Assembly (NCBI RefSeq): GCF_000473045.1
Contig: NZ_AXAY01000004.1
Location: 248,001 to 312,000, forward strand
Length of the DNA stretch: 64,000 bases
Source of the DNA: Bradyrhizobium sp. WSM3983
Lineage (GTDB): Bacteria; Pseudomonadota; Alphaproteobacteria; Rhizobiales; Xanthobacteraceae
Direction of reading: 5' to 3'
Under the pieces are notes generated by a model. It was not told where the DNA came from. It did not search any database and saw only the letters and a list, made by a program, of their open reading frames with translations. Below are positions 41,372 through 50,734 of the stretch, piece after piece (the first letter of the stretch is position 1; every line of letters begins with the position of its first letter). A program made the translations under genes and the position numbers.

Positions 41372-43078
41372 TCAGCTTTGAGGCAGGCCGGCCGCCACCA
41401 TGGATTGCATAATCCGTTGGGAGGCTTCGAGATAGATCGGGCTGGCATTCTTCGTGGGCGGCGGCACATTGAGCAACGTCGATCCGGGCCGCAATTCCCG
41501 CCCCTTGTCCATCGCCGCTCTGGCTTCATCAAATCGTCCCAGTTGCTGATAGGCCGCCGCCAGCAGCATATGCGTGCGCCCGGAGGCCGCGGTGATCGCG
41601 ATCGACTTCAGCAGCCAGGGTACTGCGTCTGCGGCGCGGCCCAGCATCAAATTGGCCCAGCCTGCACCGATCATCCAGGTCCAGCGCGAGACCTGTGGGG
41701 TATCGAAGCGGTCCGCCTGCTTGAACGTCGCCAGTGCGTCCTCGAAACGTCCGCTTTGAATCTGGGCAAGGCCGATATGGTACAGCGCGATCCCGTTCCA
41801 CGGATCGAAACTCAAAGCCCTGGCGCAAGCCACCAGACTGGCGCGGAACTGATTGGTCGCATTGAGGAGGCGACAATAGGCCTCATGTGCCGGAATATAA
41901 CTGGGCGTTGTGCGCAAGGCCTGCTGCAGGACCTTCTCCGCTTTGGATTCGGCGGCGTCACGCTCGGCCGGGCTCAACCACACCATCTGGATGCCGCGCA
42001 TCAGATGCGCGGCCAGCGCGACCTGAATGTCGATATCGTCCGCGTCATCCGCGAGCGCCTCTTCCAGAATGGCCTGCGCCGCCCGAAAACGTTCCGGACT
42101 GGTCTGATTGATGTAGGCGGTCGCCTGTTCGATCACGACCTTGTTCCGCCCCGCCGACGATCCGCCGGTCGCCGCAGCCGATCGGGTATTGGCATTCAGC
42201 AACTCGTTGATGCGCAGCGCCAAAGCGTGGCCCACGCCCGCGGCGAGGCGCGATTGCTGCAGTTGCAGGTCCGGATTGTCGGTCAGGCTGACCGAGTATG
42301 ATGCGGTCCACTTGACCTCGCGTGTCCGCGTCTCCGTCATGCGCGCGCGTATGGTCCACGCCTGCTCGCCTTTTTGCAGTTCGCCGTGCACCACGAAATC
42401 GGCCGGCGCCTTGGCCGCGTCCGAAACCAGCAGGCGGATATTCTCGATCTTTGCCAAGCCATCACCGAGACGATCGCTGACATCCGCGGCCATTTGAGTG
42501 GCGAGCGGGTCGCCGCTGGCTGTCGTCACCGGCATCACGGCGATGGTCGCGGGCCCCCGCGCCGGGATGAGGCCGGGGCGCAATGCCGCGGCGGCAATCG
42601 CGATTCCGAGGACAGCGAGCCCGGCAGCGCCAGCGAGCGCAAAAGCGGCTTCGCAGGCGGAACGCAAACCGGCGCGTGGCGGCGATGCTGCTTGTTTCGA
42701 CCGGCGCCTCAGCGTCGGGCGCGACGCGGGCGGACTGGCTCGTCGCGGCTTGTTCAGGCAGGTCCACAGCGGCGGTGTCCGTCCCCTCCGCGTCGAACAG
42801 ATAGCCGCGGCCGGAAATAACCCGGACAATCTGGCGCTTGTTGTCGCCGAGCCCGGCCCGGATTTCCCGGATGCACTGGAACAGGCTGTCTTCGCCGACA
42901 TGAACGTTCGGCCAGACCGTTTCCATCAAGTCCTGCTTGCTGAGCACCCGGCCGGTGTTGGCGGCGAACAGGCGCAGCATTCCAGCGTCTTGGGCCGGAG
43001 CTTGATCGTCTCGCCATCCGGCCGGCGCAGCTCGGCGCGTTCCTGATCGAGCTCGAAGCCAGAAAACCGCAGCACCAC
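41372..43078 (-). pseudogene. Winged-helix/TPR transcriptional regulator with two frameshifts
   Basis: The gene encodes, once corrected, about 568 residues: an OmpR/CadC-type winged helix (VLRFSGFELDQERAELRRPD; RVLSKQDLMETVWPNVHVGE), a linker, one membrane helix (ALAGAAGLAVLGIAIAAAAL) and TPR units. As it stands, the frame shifts by -1 near 42978-42981 (GGAATG where GGAAATG would keep the frame) and is restored by +1 near 42641-42644 (an extra T in CGCTTTTGCG). Translation from GTG 43078 would stop at 42926 after 50 residues. Recent loss or sequence error are both possible. It is divergent from the autotransporter gene. Confidence 0.8.
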
Positions 43079-43147
43079 TCTCTCCCACCGGCAACTGGCC
43101 CCGGATCGCACAAAAGGATGTGCTGAATGTACCGGTGCGGTCAAATA

Positions 43148-43164
43148 TCAGAAAAATTTCAGAA
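43148..43164. promoter_or_regulatory. Direct repeat, candidate operator
   Basis: TCAGAA occurs at 43148-43153 and 43159-43164, exactly 11 bp apart, in the 200-bp divergent region between the regulator and autotransporter genes. Tandem half-sites one helical turn apart are the usual binding pattern of OmpR-type winged helices. The assignment is inference. Confidence 0.35.
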
Positions 43165-43278
43165 TGTCTCGGCGCGTTGTCAGGACTTGCTGCGTGCGCC
43201 ATGACATGACCAAAAGATCGGGTCGAAGTGAGGAACTGGGCCGAAAGAGGCTGCGCCGCCGGACAGGCGCGCGAACCT

Positions 43279-46200
43279 ATGCCAGTGGGGAAGAAGTTGG
43301 AATCGCGTTGCAATTCTGTCGCGCTGTGGCGTATCGGCCGCAAGCGGCTGCGTACCGTGCTGCTGGCCTCGACGGCGCTGGTCGCCGTGGGCTCGCCGGC
43401 GGCGGCCCAGGACGCCACCTGGCTCGCCAGCCCCGGCTCGGGCGACTTCAACACCGGCACCAACTGGGACCCCGGCACGATGCCAGGCGGCACCGCGTTC
43501 TTCGGCGCCTCGAACACCACCAACCTGTCGTTTTCGAACGACACCAGTGTCGGCGGCTGGACCTTCAACGTGGGCGCGTCGACTTATAGCTTCACGGACA
43601 ACTTTTTTCTGACGTTCCTTGGCGCCGGCATTGTCGTCAACGGCGGCAGTGCCACCATCACCAGCGGCGGCGAAATTGATTTCCTCAACTCCAGCAGCGC
43701 CGGCAGCGCCAGCATCGCCACCACCAACAGCGGCGCCCTGACCTTCAACAACACCAGCACGGCCGGCGGCGCCACCATTACCAACAACAACATTGTGAAT
43801 TTCAAACACACCAGCACGGCCGGCAACGCCAGCATCGCCAACAGCGGCGCCCTGACCTTCTACAACACCAGCACCGCCGGCACCGCCAACGTCACCAACA
43901 ACAGCGGCGGCACGCTGAGTTTCTACGATGCCAGCACGGCCGGCAGCGCGACCATCACCAACAACAACAGCGGCGCCACCTCTTTCGGCGACGCCAGCTC
44001 AGCCGGCAGCGCCGCCATCACCAACAATGCCGGCGGCACGCTGGCTTTCTACGCGACCAGCACGGCCGGCAACGCCTCGATCACCAACAACACCGGCGGC
44101 AACGCCTATTTCCGCGACAACAGCACGGCCGGCAGCGCCACCATCACCAACAACGACACACTGAATTTCAACAACGCTAGCACGGCCGGCAGCGCCGCCA
44201 TCACCAACAACAGCTCCTTGACTTTCAACGACACCAGCACGGCCGGCAACGCCGCCATCACCAGCAACAGCGGCACGCTGACTTTCAGCAACGCCAGCAC
44301 CGCCGGCAGCGCTGCTATCACCACCAACAGCGGCGGCTCCCTGAATTTCAACGACACCAGCACGGCCGGCAACGCCACCATCACCAACAACTACAGCACG
44401 TATTTCAACTACACCAGCACGGCCGGCAGCGCCGCCATCACCAACAACGCCGGCGGCATTGTCGATTTCTCGGCTACATCAGGAGCCGCCGGCGACGGCA
44501 AGATCACGGCCGGCTCGATCGCCGGCGCCGGCAATTACTATCTCGGCGCCAATGAGCTGACGGTCGGCGCCAACAATCTCTCGACCAATGTCAGCGGCGT
44601 CTTCGATGGTGGCACCGTCGGCGGCACCGGCGCCTCGCTCATCAAGACCGGCACCGGCACGCTGACGCTCTCAGGCTCGAGCTACTATACCGGCGGCACC
44701 ACGATCAACGGCGGCACGTTGCAACTCGGCACGCTCGGCAGCGCCGGTTTCATTCTGGGGACCGTCGCCGTTGGCGGCTCCGGCGCATTCGATGTGGTCA
44801 ACGCCGACACCAGCGGCATCACCAGCATCACGAACAGCGGAGCCACGAATTTCCGCAACAACACCAGTGCCGGCAGCGCCGCCATCACCAGCAACAGCGG
44901 CGGCGTCCTGTATTTTCGCGACACCAGTACGGCCGGCAGCGCCACCATTACCAACAATTCAGGCTCCGGTCTGTATTTCCAGGCCGCCAGCACGGCCGGC
45001 AGTGCGACCATCACCAACAACCACCTGCTGTATTTCTACGGCGCCAGCACAGCCGGCAGCGCCACGATCGCCAACAACTTCGTCGCGCATTTCCTGGACA
45101 CCAGCACGGCCGGCAGCGCCGCCATCACCAACAATGGCCTCGGCACCAACCTGATTTTCCACAACGCCAGCACGGCCGGCAGCGCCACCGTCACCAACAG
45201 CAACAACGCCTCGGTGACTTTCAACGACACCAGCACGGCCGGCAGCGCCACCATCACCAACAATGCTACTGGCACGCTCGAATTCCTCAACGGCAGCACG
45301 GCCGCCAGCGCCAATGTCACGAACAACAACGCCCTGAATTTCCGCGACACCAGCACGGCCGGCAGCGCCACCATCACCAACAATGCTACTGGCACGCTCG
45401 AATTCCTCAACGGCAGCACGGCCGCCAGCGCCAATGTCACGAACAACAACGCCCTGAATTTCCGCGACACCAGCACGGCCGGCAGCGCCACCATCACCAA
45501 CAATAATTTTCTGCAATTTTTTGATAGCAGCACGGCCGGCAACGCCACCATCACCAACAACGGCGGCACGCTGACTTTCTACGGCGGCAGCACGGCCGGC
45601 AGCGCCACCATCACCAACAACGCTGCCCTGAATTTCAACGACGCCAGCACCGCCGGCAGCGCTGCTATCACCAACAACAACTCCCTGACTTTGAACGACA
45701 CCAGCACGGCCGGCAACGCCACCATCACCAACAACCACAACACGTATTTCAACGACACCAGCACGGCCGGCAGCGCCGCCATCACCAACAACGGCGGCGG
45801 CTTTCTGGCTTTCTACGGCAGCAGCACGGCTGGCAGCGCCACCATCACCAACAACGGCGGCACGCTGAATTTCAACGACACCAGCACGGCCGCCAGCGCA
45901 ACCATCACCAACAACAGCAGCGGCTTTCTGTATTTCCTCAACGCCAGCAGTGCCGGCAGCGCCGGCATCACCAACAACGGCAACGTGACTTTCTACAGCA
46001 CCAGCACGGCCGGTAGCGCCACCATCACCAACAATGGCGCCACGTATTTCTACAACAACAGCACGGCCGGCAGCGCGGCCATCACCAACAACAGCGGTGG
46101 CGTGGTCGATTTCTCACTCTCGACCGGACCCGCCAGCGACAACAAAATCACGGCCGGCTCGATCGCCGGCGCCGGCAATTACTATCTCGGCGCCAATGAG

Positions 46201-48015
46201 CTGACGGTCGGCGCCAACAACCTCGCGACCAATGTCAGCGGCAGCATCGAAGACGGCGGCGTTGGCGGCGGCACCGGCGGCTCGCTCACCAAGACCGGCA
46301 CCGGCACGCTGACGCTCTCGGACGCCAACACCTATACCGGCGGCACAACGGTGAACGGCGGCACGCTGGCGGTGAACGGCTCGATCCTGTCGTCGAGCGG
46401 CGTGACGGTGAACAATGGCGGCACGCTCGGCGGCACCGGCATTGTCGGCAACACCACGATCCTGAGCGGCGGCGCGCTCGCGCCAGGCAACTCGATCGGC
46501 ACGCTCACTGTCAACGGCAACCTCACCTTCAACGCCGGCAGCTTCTACCGGGTCGAAATCTCGCCGAACGGCACCGCCGACCGCACCAACGTCATCGGCA
46601 TTGCGACGCTCACCGGCGCCACCGTGCAGGTGAGTGCGCTGCCCGGCAGCTTCCGCGCCCAGACCTACACCATCCTCAATGCGGGCAGCTTCGGCGGCAC
46701 GCAATTCGCCGGCCTCACCGGCAACGTGACGCCCGGCGCGCGCAATCCGCGCCTGACCTATGACCTGAGCAATGTGTTCCTGTCGGTCGATGCCGGCACG
46801 CTCGTGCTGCCGCCCGGCACGATCGGCAACCCGGCGGGTGTCGCGGGCGGCATTAACAAGGCGATCGAGGGTGGCGCGACGCCGCCGGCCAGCTTCGATG
46901 CACTGCTCAACATGAGCGGCGCGCAACTCGGCAACGCGCTCCACCAACTGTCGGGTCAGGCCCCCACCGGCGCCACGACCAGCGGCATGCAGATGATGGG
47001 CTCGTTCCTGTCGCTGGTGCTCAATCCGTTCGGCGGCGCGCCGAACAGCAATCCCGGCACGCTCGGCTTTGCGCGCAGCTTCGGTGCCGGCGAGCAGCCG
47101 CTGTCGCCGGAAATTGCCGCCGCCTATGCCGCGGTGACGCCGCGGGACGCCCGACCCGATACGTTCGACCGGCGCTGGAATCTGTGGGGTCAGTCCTATG
47201 GCGGCAGCAACCGCACCGGCGGTGACAGCGCAATCGGCACCAGCGACACCTCGGCTCGCAGTGGCGGCTTCGCCGCCGGCGCCGACTATCGCGTGAACGT
47301 CGATGCACTGGTCGGCTTCGCGCTCGGCGGCGGCGCCACCAGCTGGGCGCTGGCACAAAATCTCGGCGGCGGCCGCAGTGACGTGTTCCAGCTCGGCGCC
47401 TATGGCTCGCATTCGTTCGGCGCCGCCTATGTCTCCGCCGCTCTGTCCTATGCGTGGCACGGCACCAGCACCGAGCGCACCGTCACCGTTGCCGGCGTCG
47501 ACAGGCTGACGGCGAACTTCAACGCACAGAGCCTCGGCGGCCGGATCGAGGCCGGTTATCGCATCGCGACGCCTTGGCTCGGCGTCACGCCATACGCGGC
47601 CTTGCAGGTGCAGAATTTCCGCACGCCGTCCTACAGCGAGAGCGCGGCCTCGGGCTCGAACACCTTCGCGCTAACCTATGACGCGCGCGCGACCACCGCC
47701 ACGCGCACCGAACTCGGCGCCTGGTTCGACAAGACCATCGCGCTCGATCGCGGTAACGCACTCGCGCTGCGCACCCGCGCCGCCTGGGCGCATGACCATT
47801 CCGACAATCCGGCGCTGGGCGCCATCTTCCAGACGCTGCCAGGCGCGAGCTTCACCATCAACGGCGCGCCGCCCGCACCGAATGCTGCGCTGCTGTCGCT
47901 CGGCGCCGAGTTGCGGCTGGCCAGCAACTGGTCATTCGGCGCCAGATTCGATGGCGAGTTCGCCAGCAACTCGCAGACCTATGCCGGCAACGGCACGGTG
48001 CGTTACGCGTGGTAG
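43279..48015 (+). CDS. Autotransporter with repetitive passenger domain
   Basis: A 1578-residue type V secreted protein. An extended signal peptide (RKRLRTVLLASTALVAVGSP then AAAQ) is followed by a passenger with about 13 repeats (residues 128-388) and about 21 more (524-948) of the form STAGSATITNN plus a short F/Y-containing strand, consistent with a beta-helix. Two autotransporter-associated motifs occur (KTGTGTLTLSGSSYYTGGTT near 457 and its twin near 1006). The beta-barrel spans about 1293-1578 and ends in VRYAW. A 120-bp exact tandem duplication lies at 45241-45480. ATG 43279 gives a normal signal peptide; GTG 43228 would add 17 residues. Likely a surface adhesin. Confidence 0.92.
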   Translation: MPVGKKLESRCNSVALWRIGRKRLRTVLLASTALVAVGSPAAAQDATWLASPGSGDFNTGTNWDPGTMPGGTAFFGASNTTNLSFSNDTSVGGWTFNVGASTYSFTDNFFLTFLGAGIVVNGGSATITSGGEIDFLNSSSAGSASIATTNSGALTFNNTSTAGGATITNNNIVNFKHTSTAGNASIANSGALTFYNTSTAGTANVTNNSGGTLSFYDASTAGSATITNNNSGATSFGDASSAGSAAITNNAGGTLAFYATSTAGNASITNNTGGNAYFRDNSTAGSATITNNDTLNFNNASTAGSAAITNNSSLTFNDTSTAGNAAITSNSGTLTFSNASTAGSAAITTNSGGSLNFNDTSTAGNATITNNYSTYFNYTSTAGSAAITNNAGGIVDFSATSGAAGDGKITAGSIAGAGNYYLGANELTVGANNLSTNVSGVFDGGTVGGTGASLIKTGTGTLTLSGSSYYTGGTTINGGTLQLGTLGSAGFILGTVAVGGSGAFDVVNADTSGITSITNSGATNFRNNTSAGSAAITSNSGGVLYFRDTSTAGSATITNNSGSGLYFQAASTAGSATITNNHLLYFYGASTAGSATIANNFVAHFLDTSTAGSAAITNNGLGTNLIFHNASTAGSATVTNSNNASVTFNDTSTAGSATITNNATGTLEFLNGSTAASANVTNNNALNFRDTSTAGSATITNNATGTLEFLNGSTAASANVTNNNALNFRDTSTAGSATITNNNFLQFFDSSTAGNATITNNGGTLTFYGGSTAGSATITNNAALNFNDASTAGSAAITNNNSLTLNDTSTAGNATITNNHNTYFNDTSTAGSAAITNNGGGFLAFYGSSTAGSATITNNGGTLNFNDTSTAASATITNNSSGFLYFLNASSAGSAGITNNGNVTFYSTSTAGSATITNNGATYFYNNSTAGSAAITNNSGGVVDFSLSTGPASDNKITAGSIAGAGNYYLGANELTVGANNLATNVSGSIEDGGVGGGTGGSLTKTGTGTLTLSDANTYTGGTTVNGGTLAVNGSILSSSGVTVNNGGTLGGTGIVGNTTILSGGALAPGNSIGTLTVNGNLTFNAGSFYRVEISPNGTADRTNVIGIATLTGATVQVSALPGSFRAQTYTILNAGSFGGTQFAGLTGNVTPGARNPRLTYDLSNVFLSVDAGTLVLPPGTIGNPAGVAGGINKAIEGGATPPASFDALLNMSGAQLGNALHQLSGQAPTGATTSGMQMMGSFLSLVLNPFGGAPNSNPGTLGFARSFGAGEQPLSPEIAAAYAAVTPRDARPDTFDRRWNLWGQSYGGSNRTGGDSAIGTSDTSARSGGFAAGADYRVNVDALVGFALGGGATSWALAQNLGGGRSDVFQLGAYGSHSFGAAYVSAALSYAWHGTSTERTVTVAGVDRLTANFNAQSLGGRIEAGYRIATPWLGVTPYAALQVQNFRTPSYSESAASGSNTFALTYDARATTATRTELGAWFDKTIALDRGNALALRTRAAWAHDHSDNPALGAIFQTLPGASFTINGAPPAPNAALLSLGAELRLASNWSFGARFDGEFASNSQTYAGNGTVRYAW
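45241..45480 (+). repeat. Exact 120-bp tandem duplication in the autotransporter gene
   Basis: Bases 45241-45360 and 45361-45480 are identical. Each copy encodes two repeat units (GSATITNNATGTLEFLNG and STAASANVTNNNALNFRDT with flanking residues). The identity includes all third codon positions, so the duplication is recent. It keeps the frame. Confidence 0.97.
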
Positions 48016-48725
48016 GCGCCGCGCCTCCGAAATCGTCGAGTACGACATTCCGGCGATCATCGATCGTGCCTTGTTCGATGAAGTCCAAGCCCTTCTGGTT
48101 GCGCGCCAACCACGGGCCAAAGGGCCGCGTCTGACCTCGGCGCCCTCCTTGCTGGGCGGGCTGGTACGCTGTGACTGCGAGGTATGCTGCGCCTTGACGA
48201 CCGCAACGAGCACGTCCAGGACCGGAAAAATCTACGCCTATTACAAGTGCATCCAGGCCACCAAACAGGGGCTCCACAAGGAGGGCAATGGGGCGAGCTG
48301 CGCCAACCGAAAGATCCTGCGGCCGGTCATCGAGAAGTTGGTCGTTGAGGCGCTGACCGATCAATTGTTGCAGCCCGACCGGGTGACCTCGATCCTGCTC
48401 GCCCTGAAGGCTCGGCGAGATGAGCGGCAGGCCTCCGCCGACCGCCAGATCGTCGATCTTGCCCGCCGGGCGTCCGAGGCCGAGGAGCGACTGGGACGCC
48501 TCTACGCGGCGATCGAGGCCGGTAGCATAGCATCGATGGTACCGATCCGACGCTCAAAGAGCGTGTAGCCGCGCTTAAGGCCAGCCGGGATCGGGCGGCC
48601 GAGGCTCTGGACTATGCGAAAAAGTCCAGCGGCGCGCCGATCGAGATCGATCCGATCGCCGTCGGTTCCCCCACCATCAGCACCACCCGCGTTCGCGTCC
48701 CCGCTCGCCTGCTTCTCAAGGGTGA
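48014..48725 (+). pseudogene. C-terminal fragment of a large serine recombinase
   Basis: The frame starting at the autotransporter stop encodes VEYDIPAIIDRALFDEVQAL, a zinc-ribbon part (LVRCDCEVC, YAYYKCIQATKQG, ASCANRK) and a coiled-coil region (LARRASEAEERLGRLYAAIE), as in the C-terminal half of phage-type serine recombinases. No catalytic N-terminal domain is present. A 5-bp duplication (AGCATAGCAT, about 48524-48533) shifts the frame; the continuation (TDPTLKERVAALKASRDRAA) is read in another frame from 48541. It is a decayed element and probably marks one side of an island. Confidence 0.78.
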
Positions 48726-48726
48726 C

Positions 48727-49254
48727 GTGACCAGCTCCAACGAAACCGTGCTCGGCATCAGCGCTGGCGTTGCGACACCGCGCGGCAAGGTCGAAGTCTC
48801 ATTGGAGAAGGCCGGCCGCAAGCGCCTCGCTATCTGGAATGCGCGTACCATTATCGTCGTGCGGCGGGCGACGTTCGGGGCCGTCACCAACGCAGACATT
48901 CCGCTCTCTGATCGCCTACCAACCTTTCATGAACTGGCCAGTTTCGACGCCGGCGAGGCGTGGGACCGACTGTCACCCGAGCAGCAGCGCGTGATTGGCG
49001 TGCTCGCCCTCCGGTTCGGCACCATCGGTCAGTGTGACGGCTTCTTTCACGAAACCATTGAAGCCGTCCGCAAGAGCTTCTCATCGAGCCATTGGACGTC
49101 GCAGGTTCAGGCGACCGCTGTTTGGCCGCGCCTGCATATCGAGCTGATCGAAAGCGCCGCGCAGGCTGCCTTCCAGAACCTATGTGACCACTTCGATCCA
49201 CTCTGGCCCCAACTGTTCAACTGGCGAGCCCGGAAGGAGGTGAAGCAATCGTAG
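48727..49254 (+). CDS. Hypothetical protein downstream of the recombinase remnant
   Basis: A 175-residue ORF starting at GTG 48727 after CAAGGGTGAC. It is in frame with the tail of the recombinase remnant, so its upstream boundary is uncertain. The protein reads as a mixed fold (RLAIWNARTIIVVRRATFG; AWDRLSPEQQRVIGVLALRF; LFNWRARKEVKQS). I recognise no family. Codon use is weaker than in neighbouring core genes, in keeping with acquired DNA. Confidence 0.45.
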   Translation: MTSSNETVLGISAGVATPRGKVEVSLEKAGRKRLAIWNARTIIVVRRATFGAVTNADIPLSDRLPTFHELASFDAGEAWDRLSPEQQRVIGVLALRFGTIGQCDGFFHETIEAVRKSFSSSHWTSQVQATAVWPRLHIELIESAAQAAFQNLCDHFDPLWPQLFNWRARKEVKQS

Positions 49255-49326
49255 GCTTGTCTGCCCGCCACCTGCTGAGCACGGGCGGTGTTCAGCCAAC
49301 CATCAACCCCCAATCCGAGAAACGAC

Positions 49327-50169
49327 ATGAGCAACGCGGTAAACAAAGCGCAGACAACTCCAAGCATCAGCGCCCCCGGCGCCGATAAATTTTCCTCGCA
49401 TTCTCTGATTCCGACCAGCCCGCCCAATGCATGTCAGCGCAGCCCTGTGGATGGAGAACCATCCCGGGGCACAACGATTCCTTCGACAGGGGCGCGGATC
49501 AGCAGGAGGTCACTCATGAATATACTCGTATCAACCGCTGCCATCGCAGCCGCACCGGCTTTGGCGGGCAATCACTCTGGGCGCCCAATTGACATTCCTC
49601 CCGGTGAAGAGTTGCGAAATACGGACAGCCCCACCCTCGCCGACCTGATAGACAACCTTACTGTCACCAAGACGGCAGCCGAGAACGCCTGTACCGTGTT
49701 GAGCGAGACCGAGGAAAAATGCCGCGATGCGGACGGCGGCCTTGCACGGGCCAAGAAGCTGAAGGTGTACGGCGGACCAACCCGTCCTCTGAGCATCATC
49801 GTTGATGGGGTGAAGTCCGACATCGAGCCGGGGGAATGGTTCTTCCGGGATCGCGAGCACGTCAAGAAAGAGGGCACGCCCGAGCAGCTTGCGGAATGGA
49901 ACCGGCAATCTAGAGCCGCCCGCCATGCGGTCCGGAAAGAGCTACGCGCCGCCGAACGAGAGCATCTGCGCGCTATGGATCGTTGGACATTCGCCGAACG
50001 AGCGCTGACCGAATACAAACCTACAAGCGCGGCCGAGGCCACAGAGCTGCTAACGTTAGCGGGCAAGCCGCAGGAGCGCGGTACGCTCTATTTGGATATC
50101 GACGAGTGGGCGTTTCAGCGCCTCGTCGCTAACTGTGCAGCTGCGCTCCGCGAAGCGTTGACCAACTGA
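49327..50169 (+). CDS. Hypothetical protein with internal Tat-like signal
   Basis: A 280-residue protein. Residues 59-82 read ISRRSLMNILVSTAAIAAAP then ALAG, a twin-arginine-like motif plus hydrophobic stretch, preceded by a low-complexity N-terminal region. If the true start is closer to this motif (the Met at about residue 64 follows it), export would use only the Sec part. The mature region is charged and helical (AEWNRQSRAARHAVRKELRA). Family unknown. It is convergent with the acetyltransferase gene and ends at a shared hairpin. Confidence 0.6.
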   Translation: MSNAVNKAQTTPSISAPGADKFSSHSLIPTSPPNACQRSPVDGEPSRGTTIPSTGARISRRSLMNILVSTAAIAAAPALAGNHSGRPIDIPPGEELRNTDSPTLADLIDNLTVTKTAAENACTVLSETEEKCRDADGGLARAKKLKVYGGPTRPLSIIVDGVKSDIEPGEWFFRDREHVKKEGTPEQLAEWNRQSRAARHAVRKELRAAEREHLRAMDRWTFAERALTEYKPTSAAEATELLTLAGKPQERGTLYLDIDEWAFQRLVANCAAALREALTN

Positions 50170-50174
50170 CCCCA

Positions 50175-50202
50175 AAACGCCCGCCGGTTCACGCTGGCGG
50201 GC
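50175..50202 (-). terminator. Terminator between convergent genes
   Basis: GCCCGCC / GGCGGGC (50179-50185 and 50196-50202) form a 7-bp stem. On the minus strand it is followed by GTTTTGGGG, so it fits a terminator for the acetyltransferase gene, whose stop lies in the loop; it may also serve the plus-strand gene. Confidence 0.6.
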
Positions 50203-50632
50203 CCGTCGGCCTTTCCCAGCGAAGTTTTGTGCGGTCATTGTTTACGTGGGTTTTGACGAACCCGAAGTGTTCAAAGCGCTCAACCATCGAGCTGGTGTTG
50301 TTCGAACGGACGTCGGTGTCGATCGGCCTGCCAGTTTCCTTCAACCTCGCTATGAGCGAAGAGGAAACACGCTGATTTCGTGCAGCCGCAGAAACTCCAA
50401 GGTAAACCAGCCAGATAGCCTTATCGTCGCCTTCAGCTAACGCATATCCAATGATTGTGCCGGCCGCATCGGTCGCAATCCACGACTGATTCGTTGCGAC
50501 CAAACGATCAATCAATTCCTTTGTCCCCGATCGAACGGCTGTAGGGACCTCTGGGGCGACCTCAGCGAAAACTTTGAGAATACCAGCTTCATCGCCAGGA
50601 GCCGCGACACAGTAAGATATATCCTTCGTCAT
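50189..50632 (-). CDS. GNAT family N-acetyltransferase
   Basis: A 147-residue acetyltransferase. The AcCoA-binding region is IWLVYLGVSAAARNQRVSSS (about residues 77-96), the GNAT V-x-x-x-x-R/Q pattern with Asn-Gln instead of RGxG, and the C-terminal strand reads ERFEHFGFVKTHVN. The start at 50632 (MTKDISYCVAAPGDEAG) has CGGAGAAC about 8 bp upstream; the longer frame to 50689 lacks a ribosome site. Divergent from the AbiV gene. Substrate unknown. Confidence 0.8.
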   Translation of the reverse strand: MTKDISYCVAAPGDEAGILKVFAEVAPEVPTAVRSGTKELIDRLVATNQSWIATDAAGTIIGYALAEGDDKAIWLVYLGVSAAARNQRVSSSLIARLKETGRPIDTDVRSNNTSSMVERFEHFGFVKTHVNNDRTKLRWERPTGPPA

Positions 50633-50734
50633 CTGGGTTCTCCGATAGATCGGTTTCGCGATGCGGCAGTTTACAATCGTCCGAATCATAGGTTGAGTTC
50701 AAGAAGAGCATCAACCACACTTTGGACGAGGGGC

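Noticed and set aside
42641..42982. Programmed frameshifting in the winged-helix/TPR gene
   Set aside because: There are no slippery heptamers or downstream structures I can support, and two opposite shifts would be needed; mutation or sequence error is simpler.
43660..46130. CRISPR-like regularly spaced repeats
   Set aside because: The repeats are in frame, coding, of variable unit length and diverged, with no palindromic repeat, unique spacers of constant size or cas genes.
43180..47460. Several long minus-strand and alternative-frame ORFs within the autotransporter
   Set aside because: They mirror the repeat array (Val/Ala/Leu-rich repeated units such as LPAVLVSLK) and have no start signals. 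They are shadows of the plus-strand repeats.
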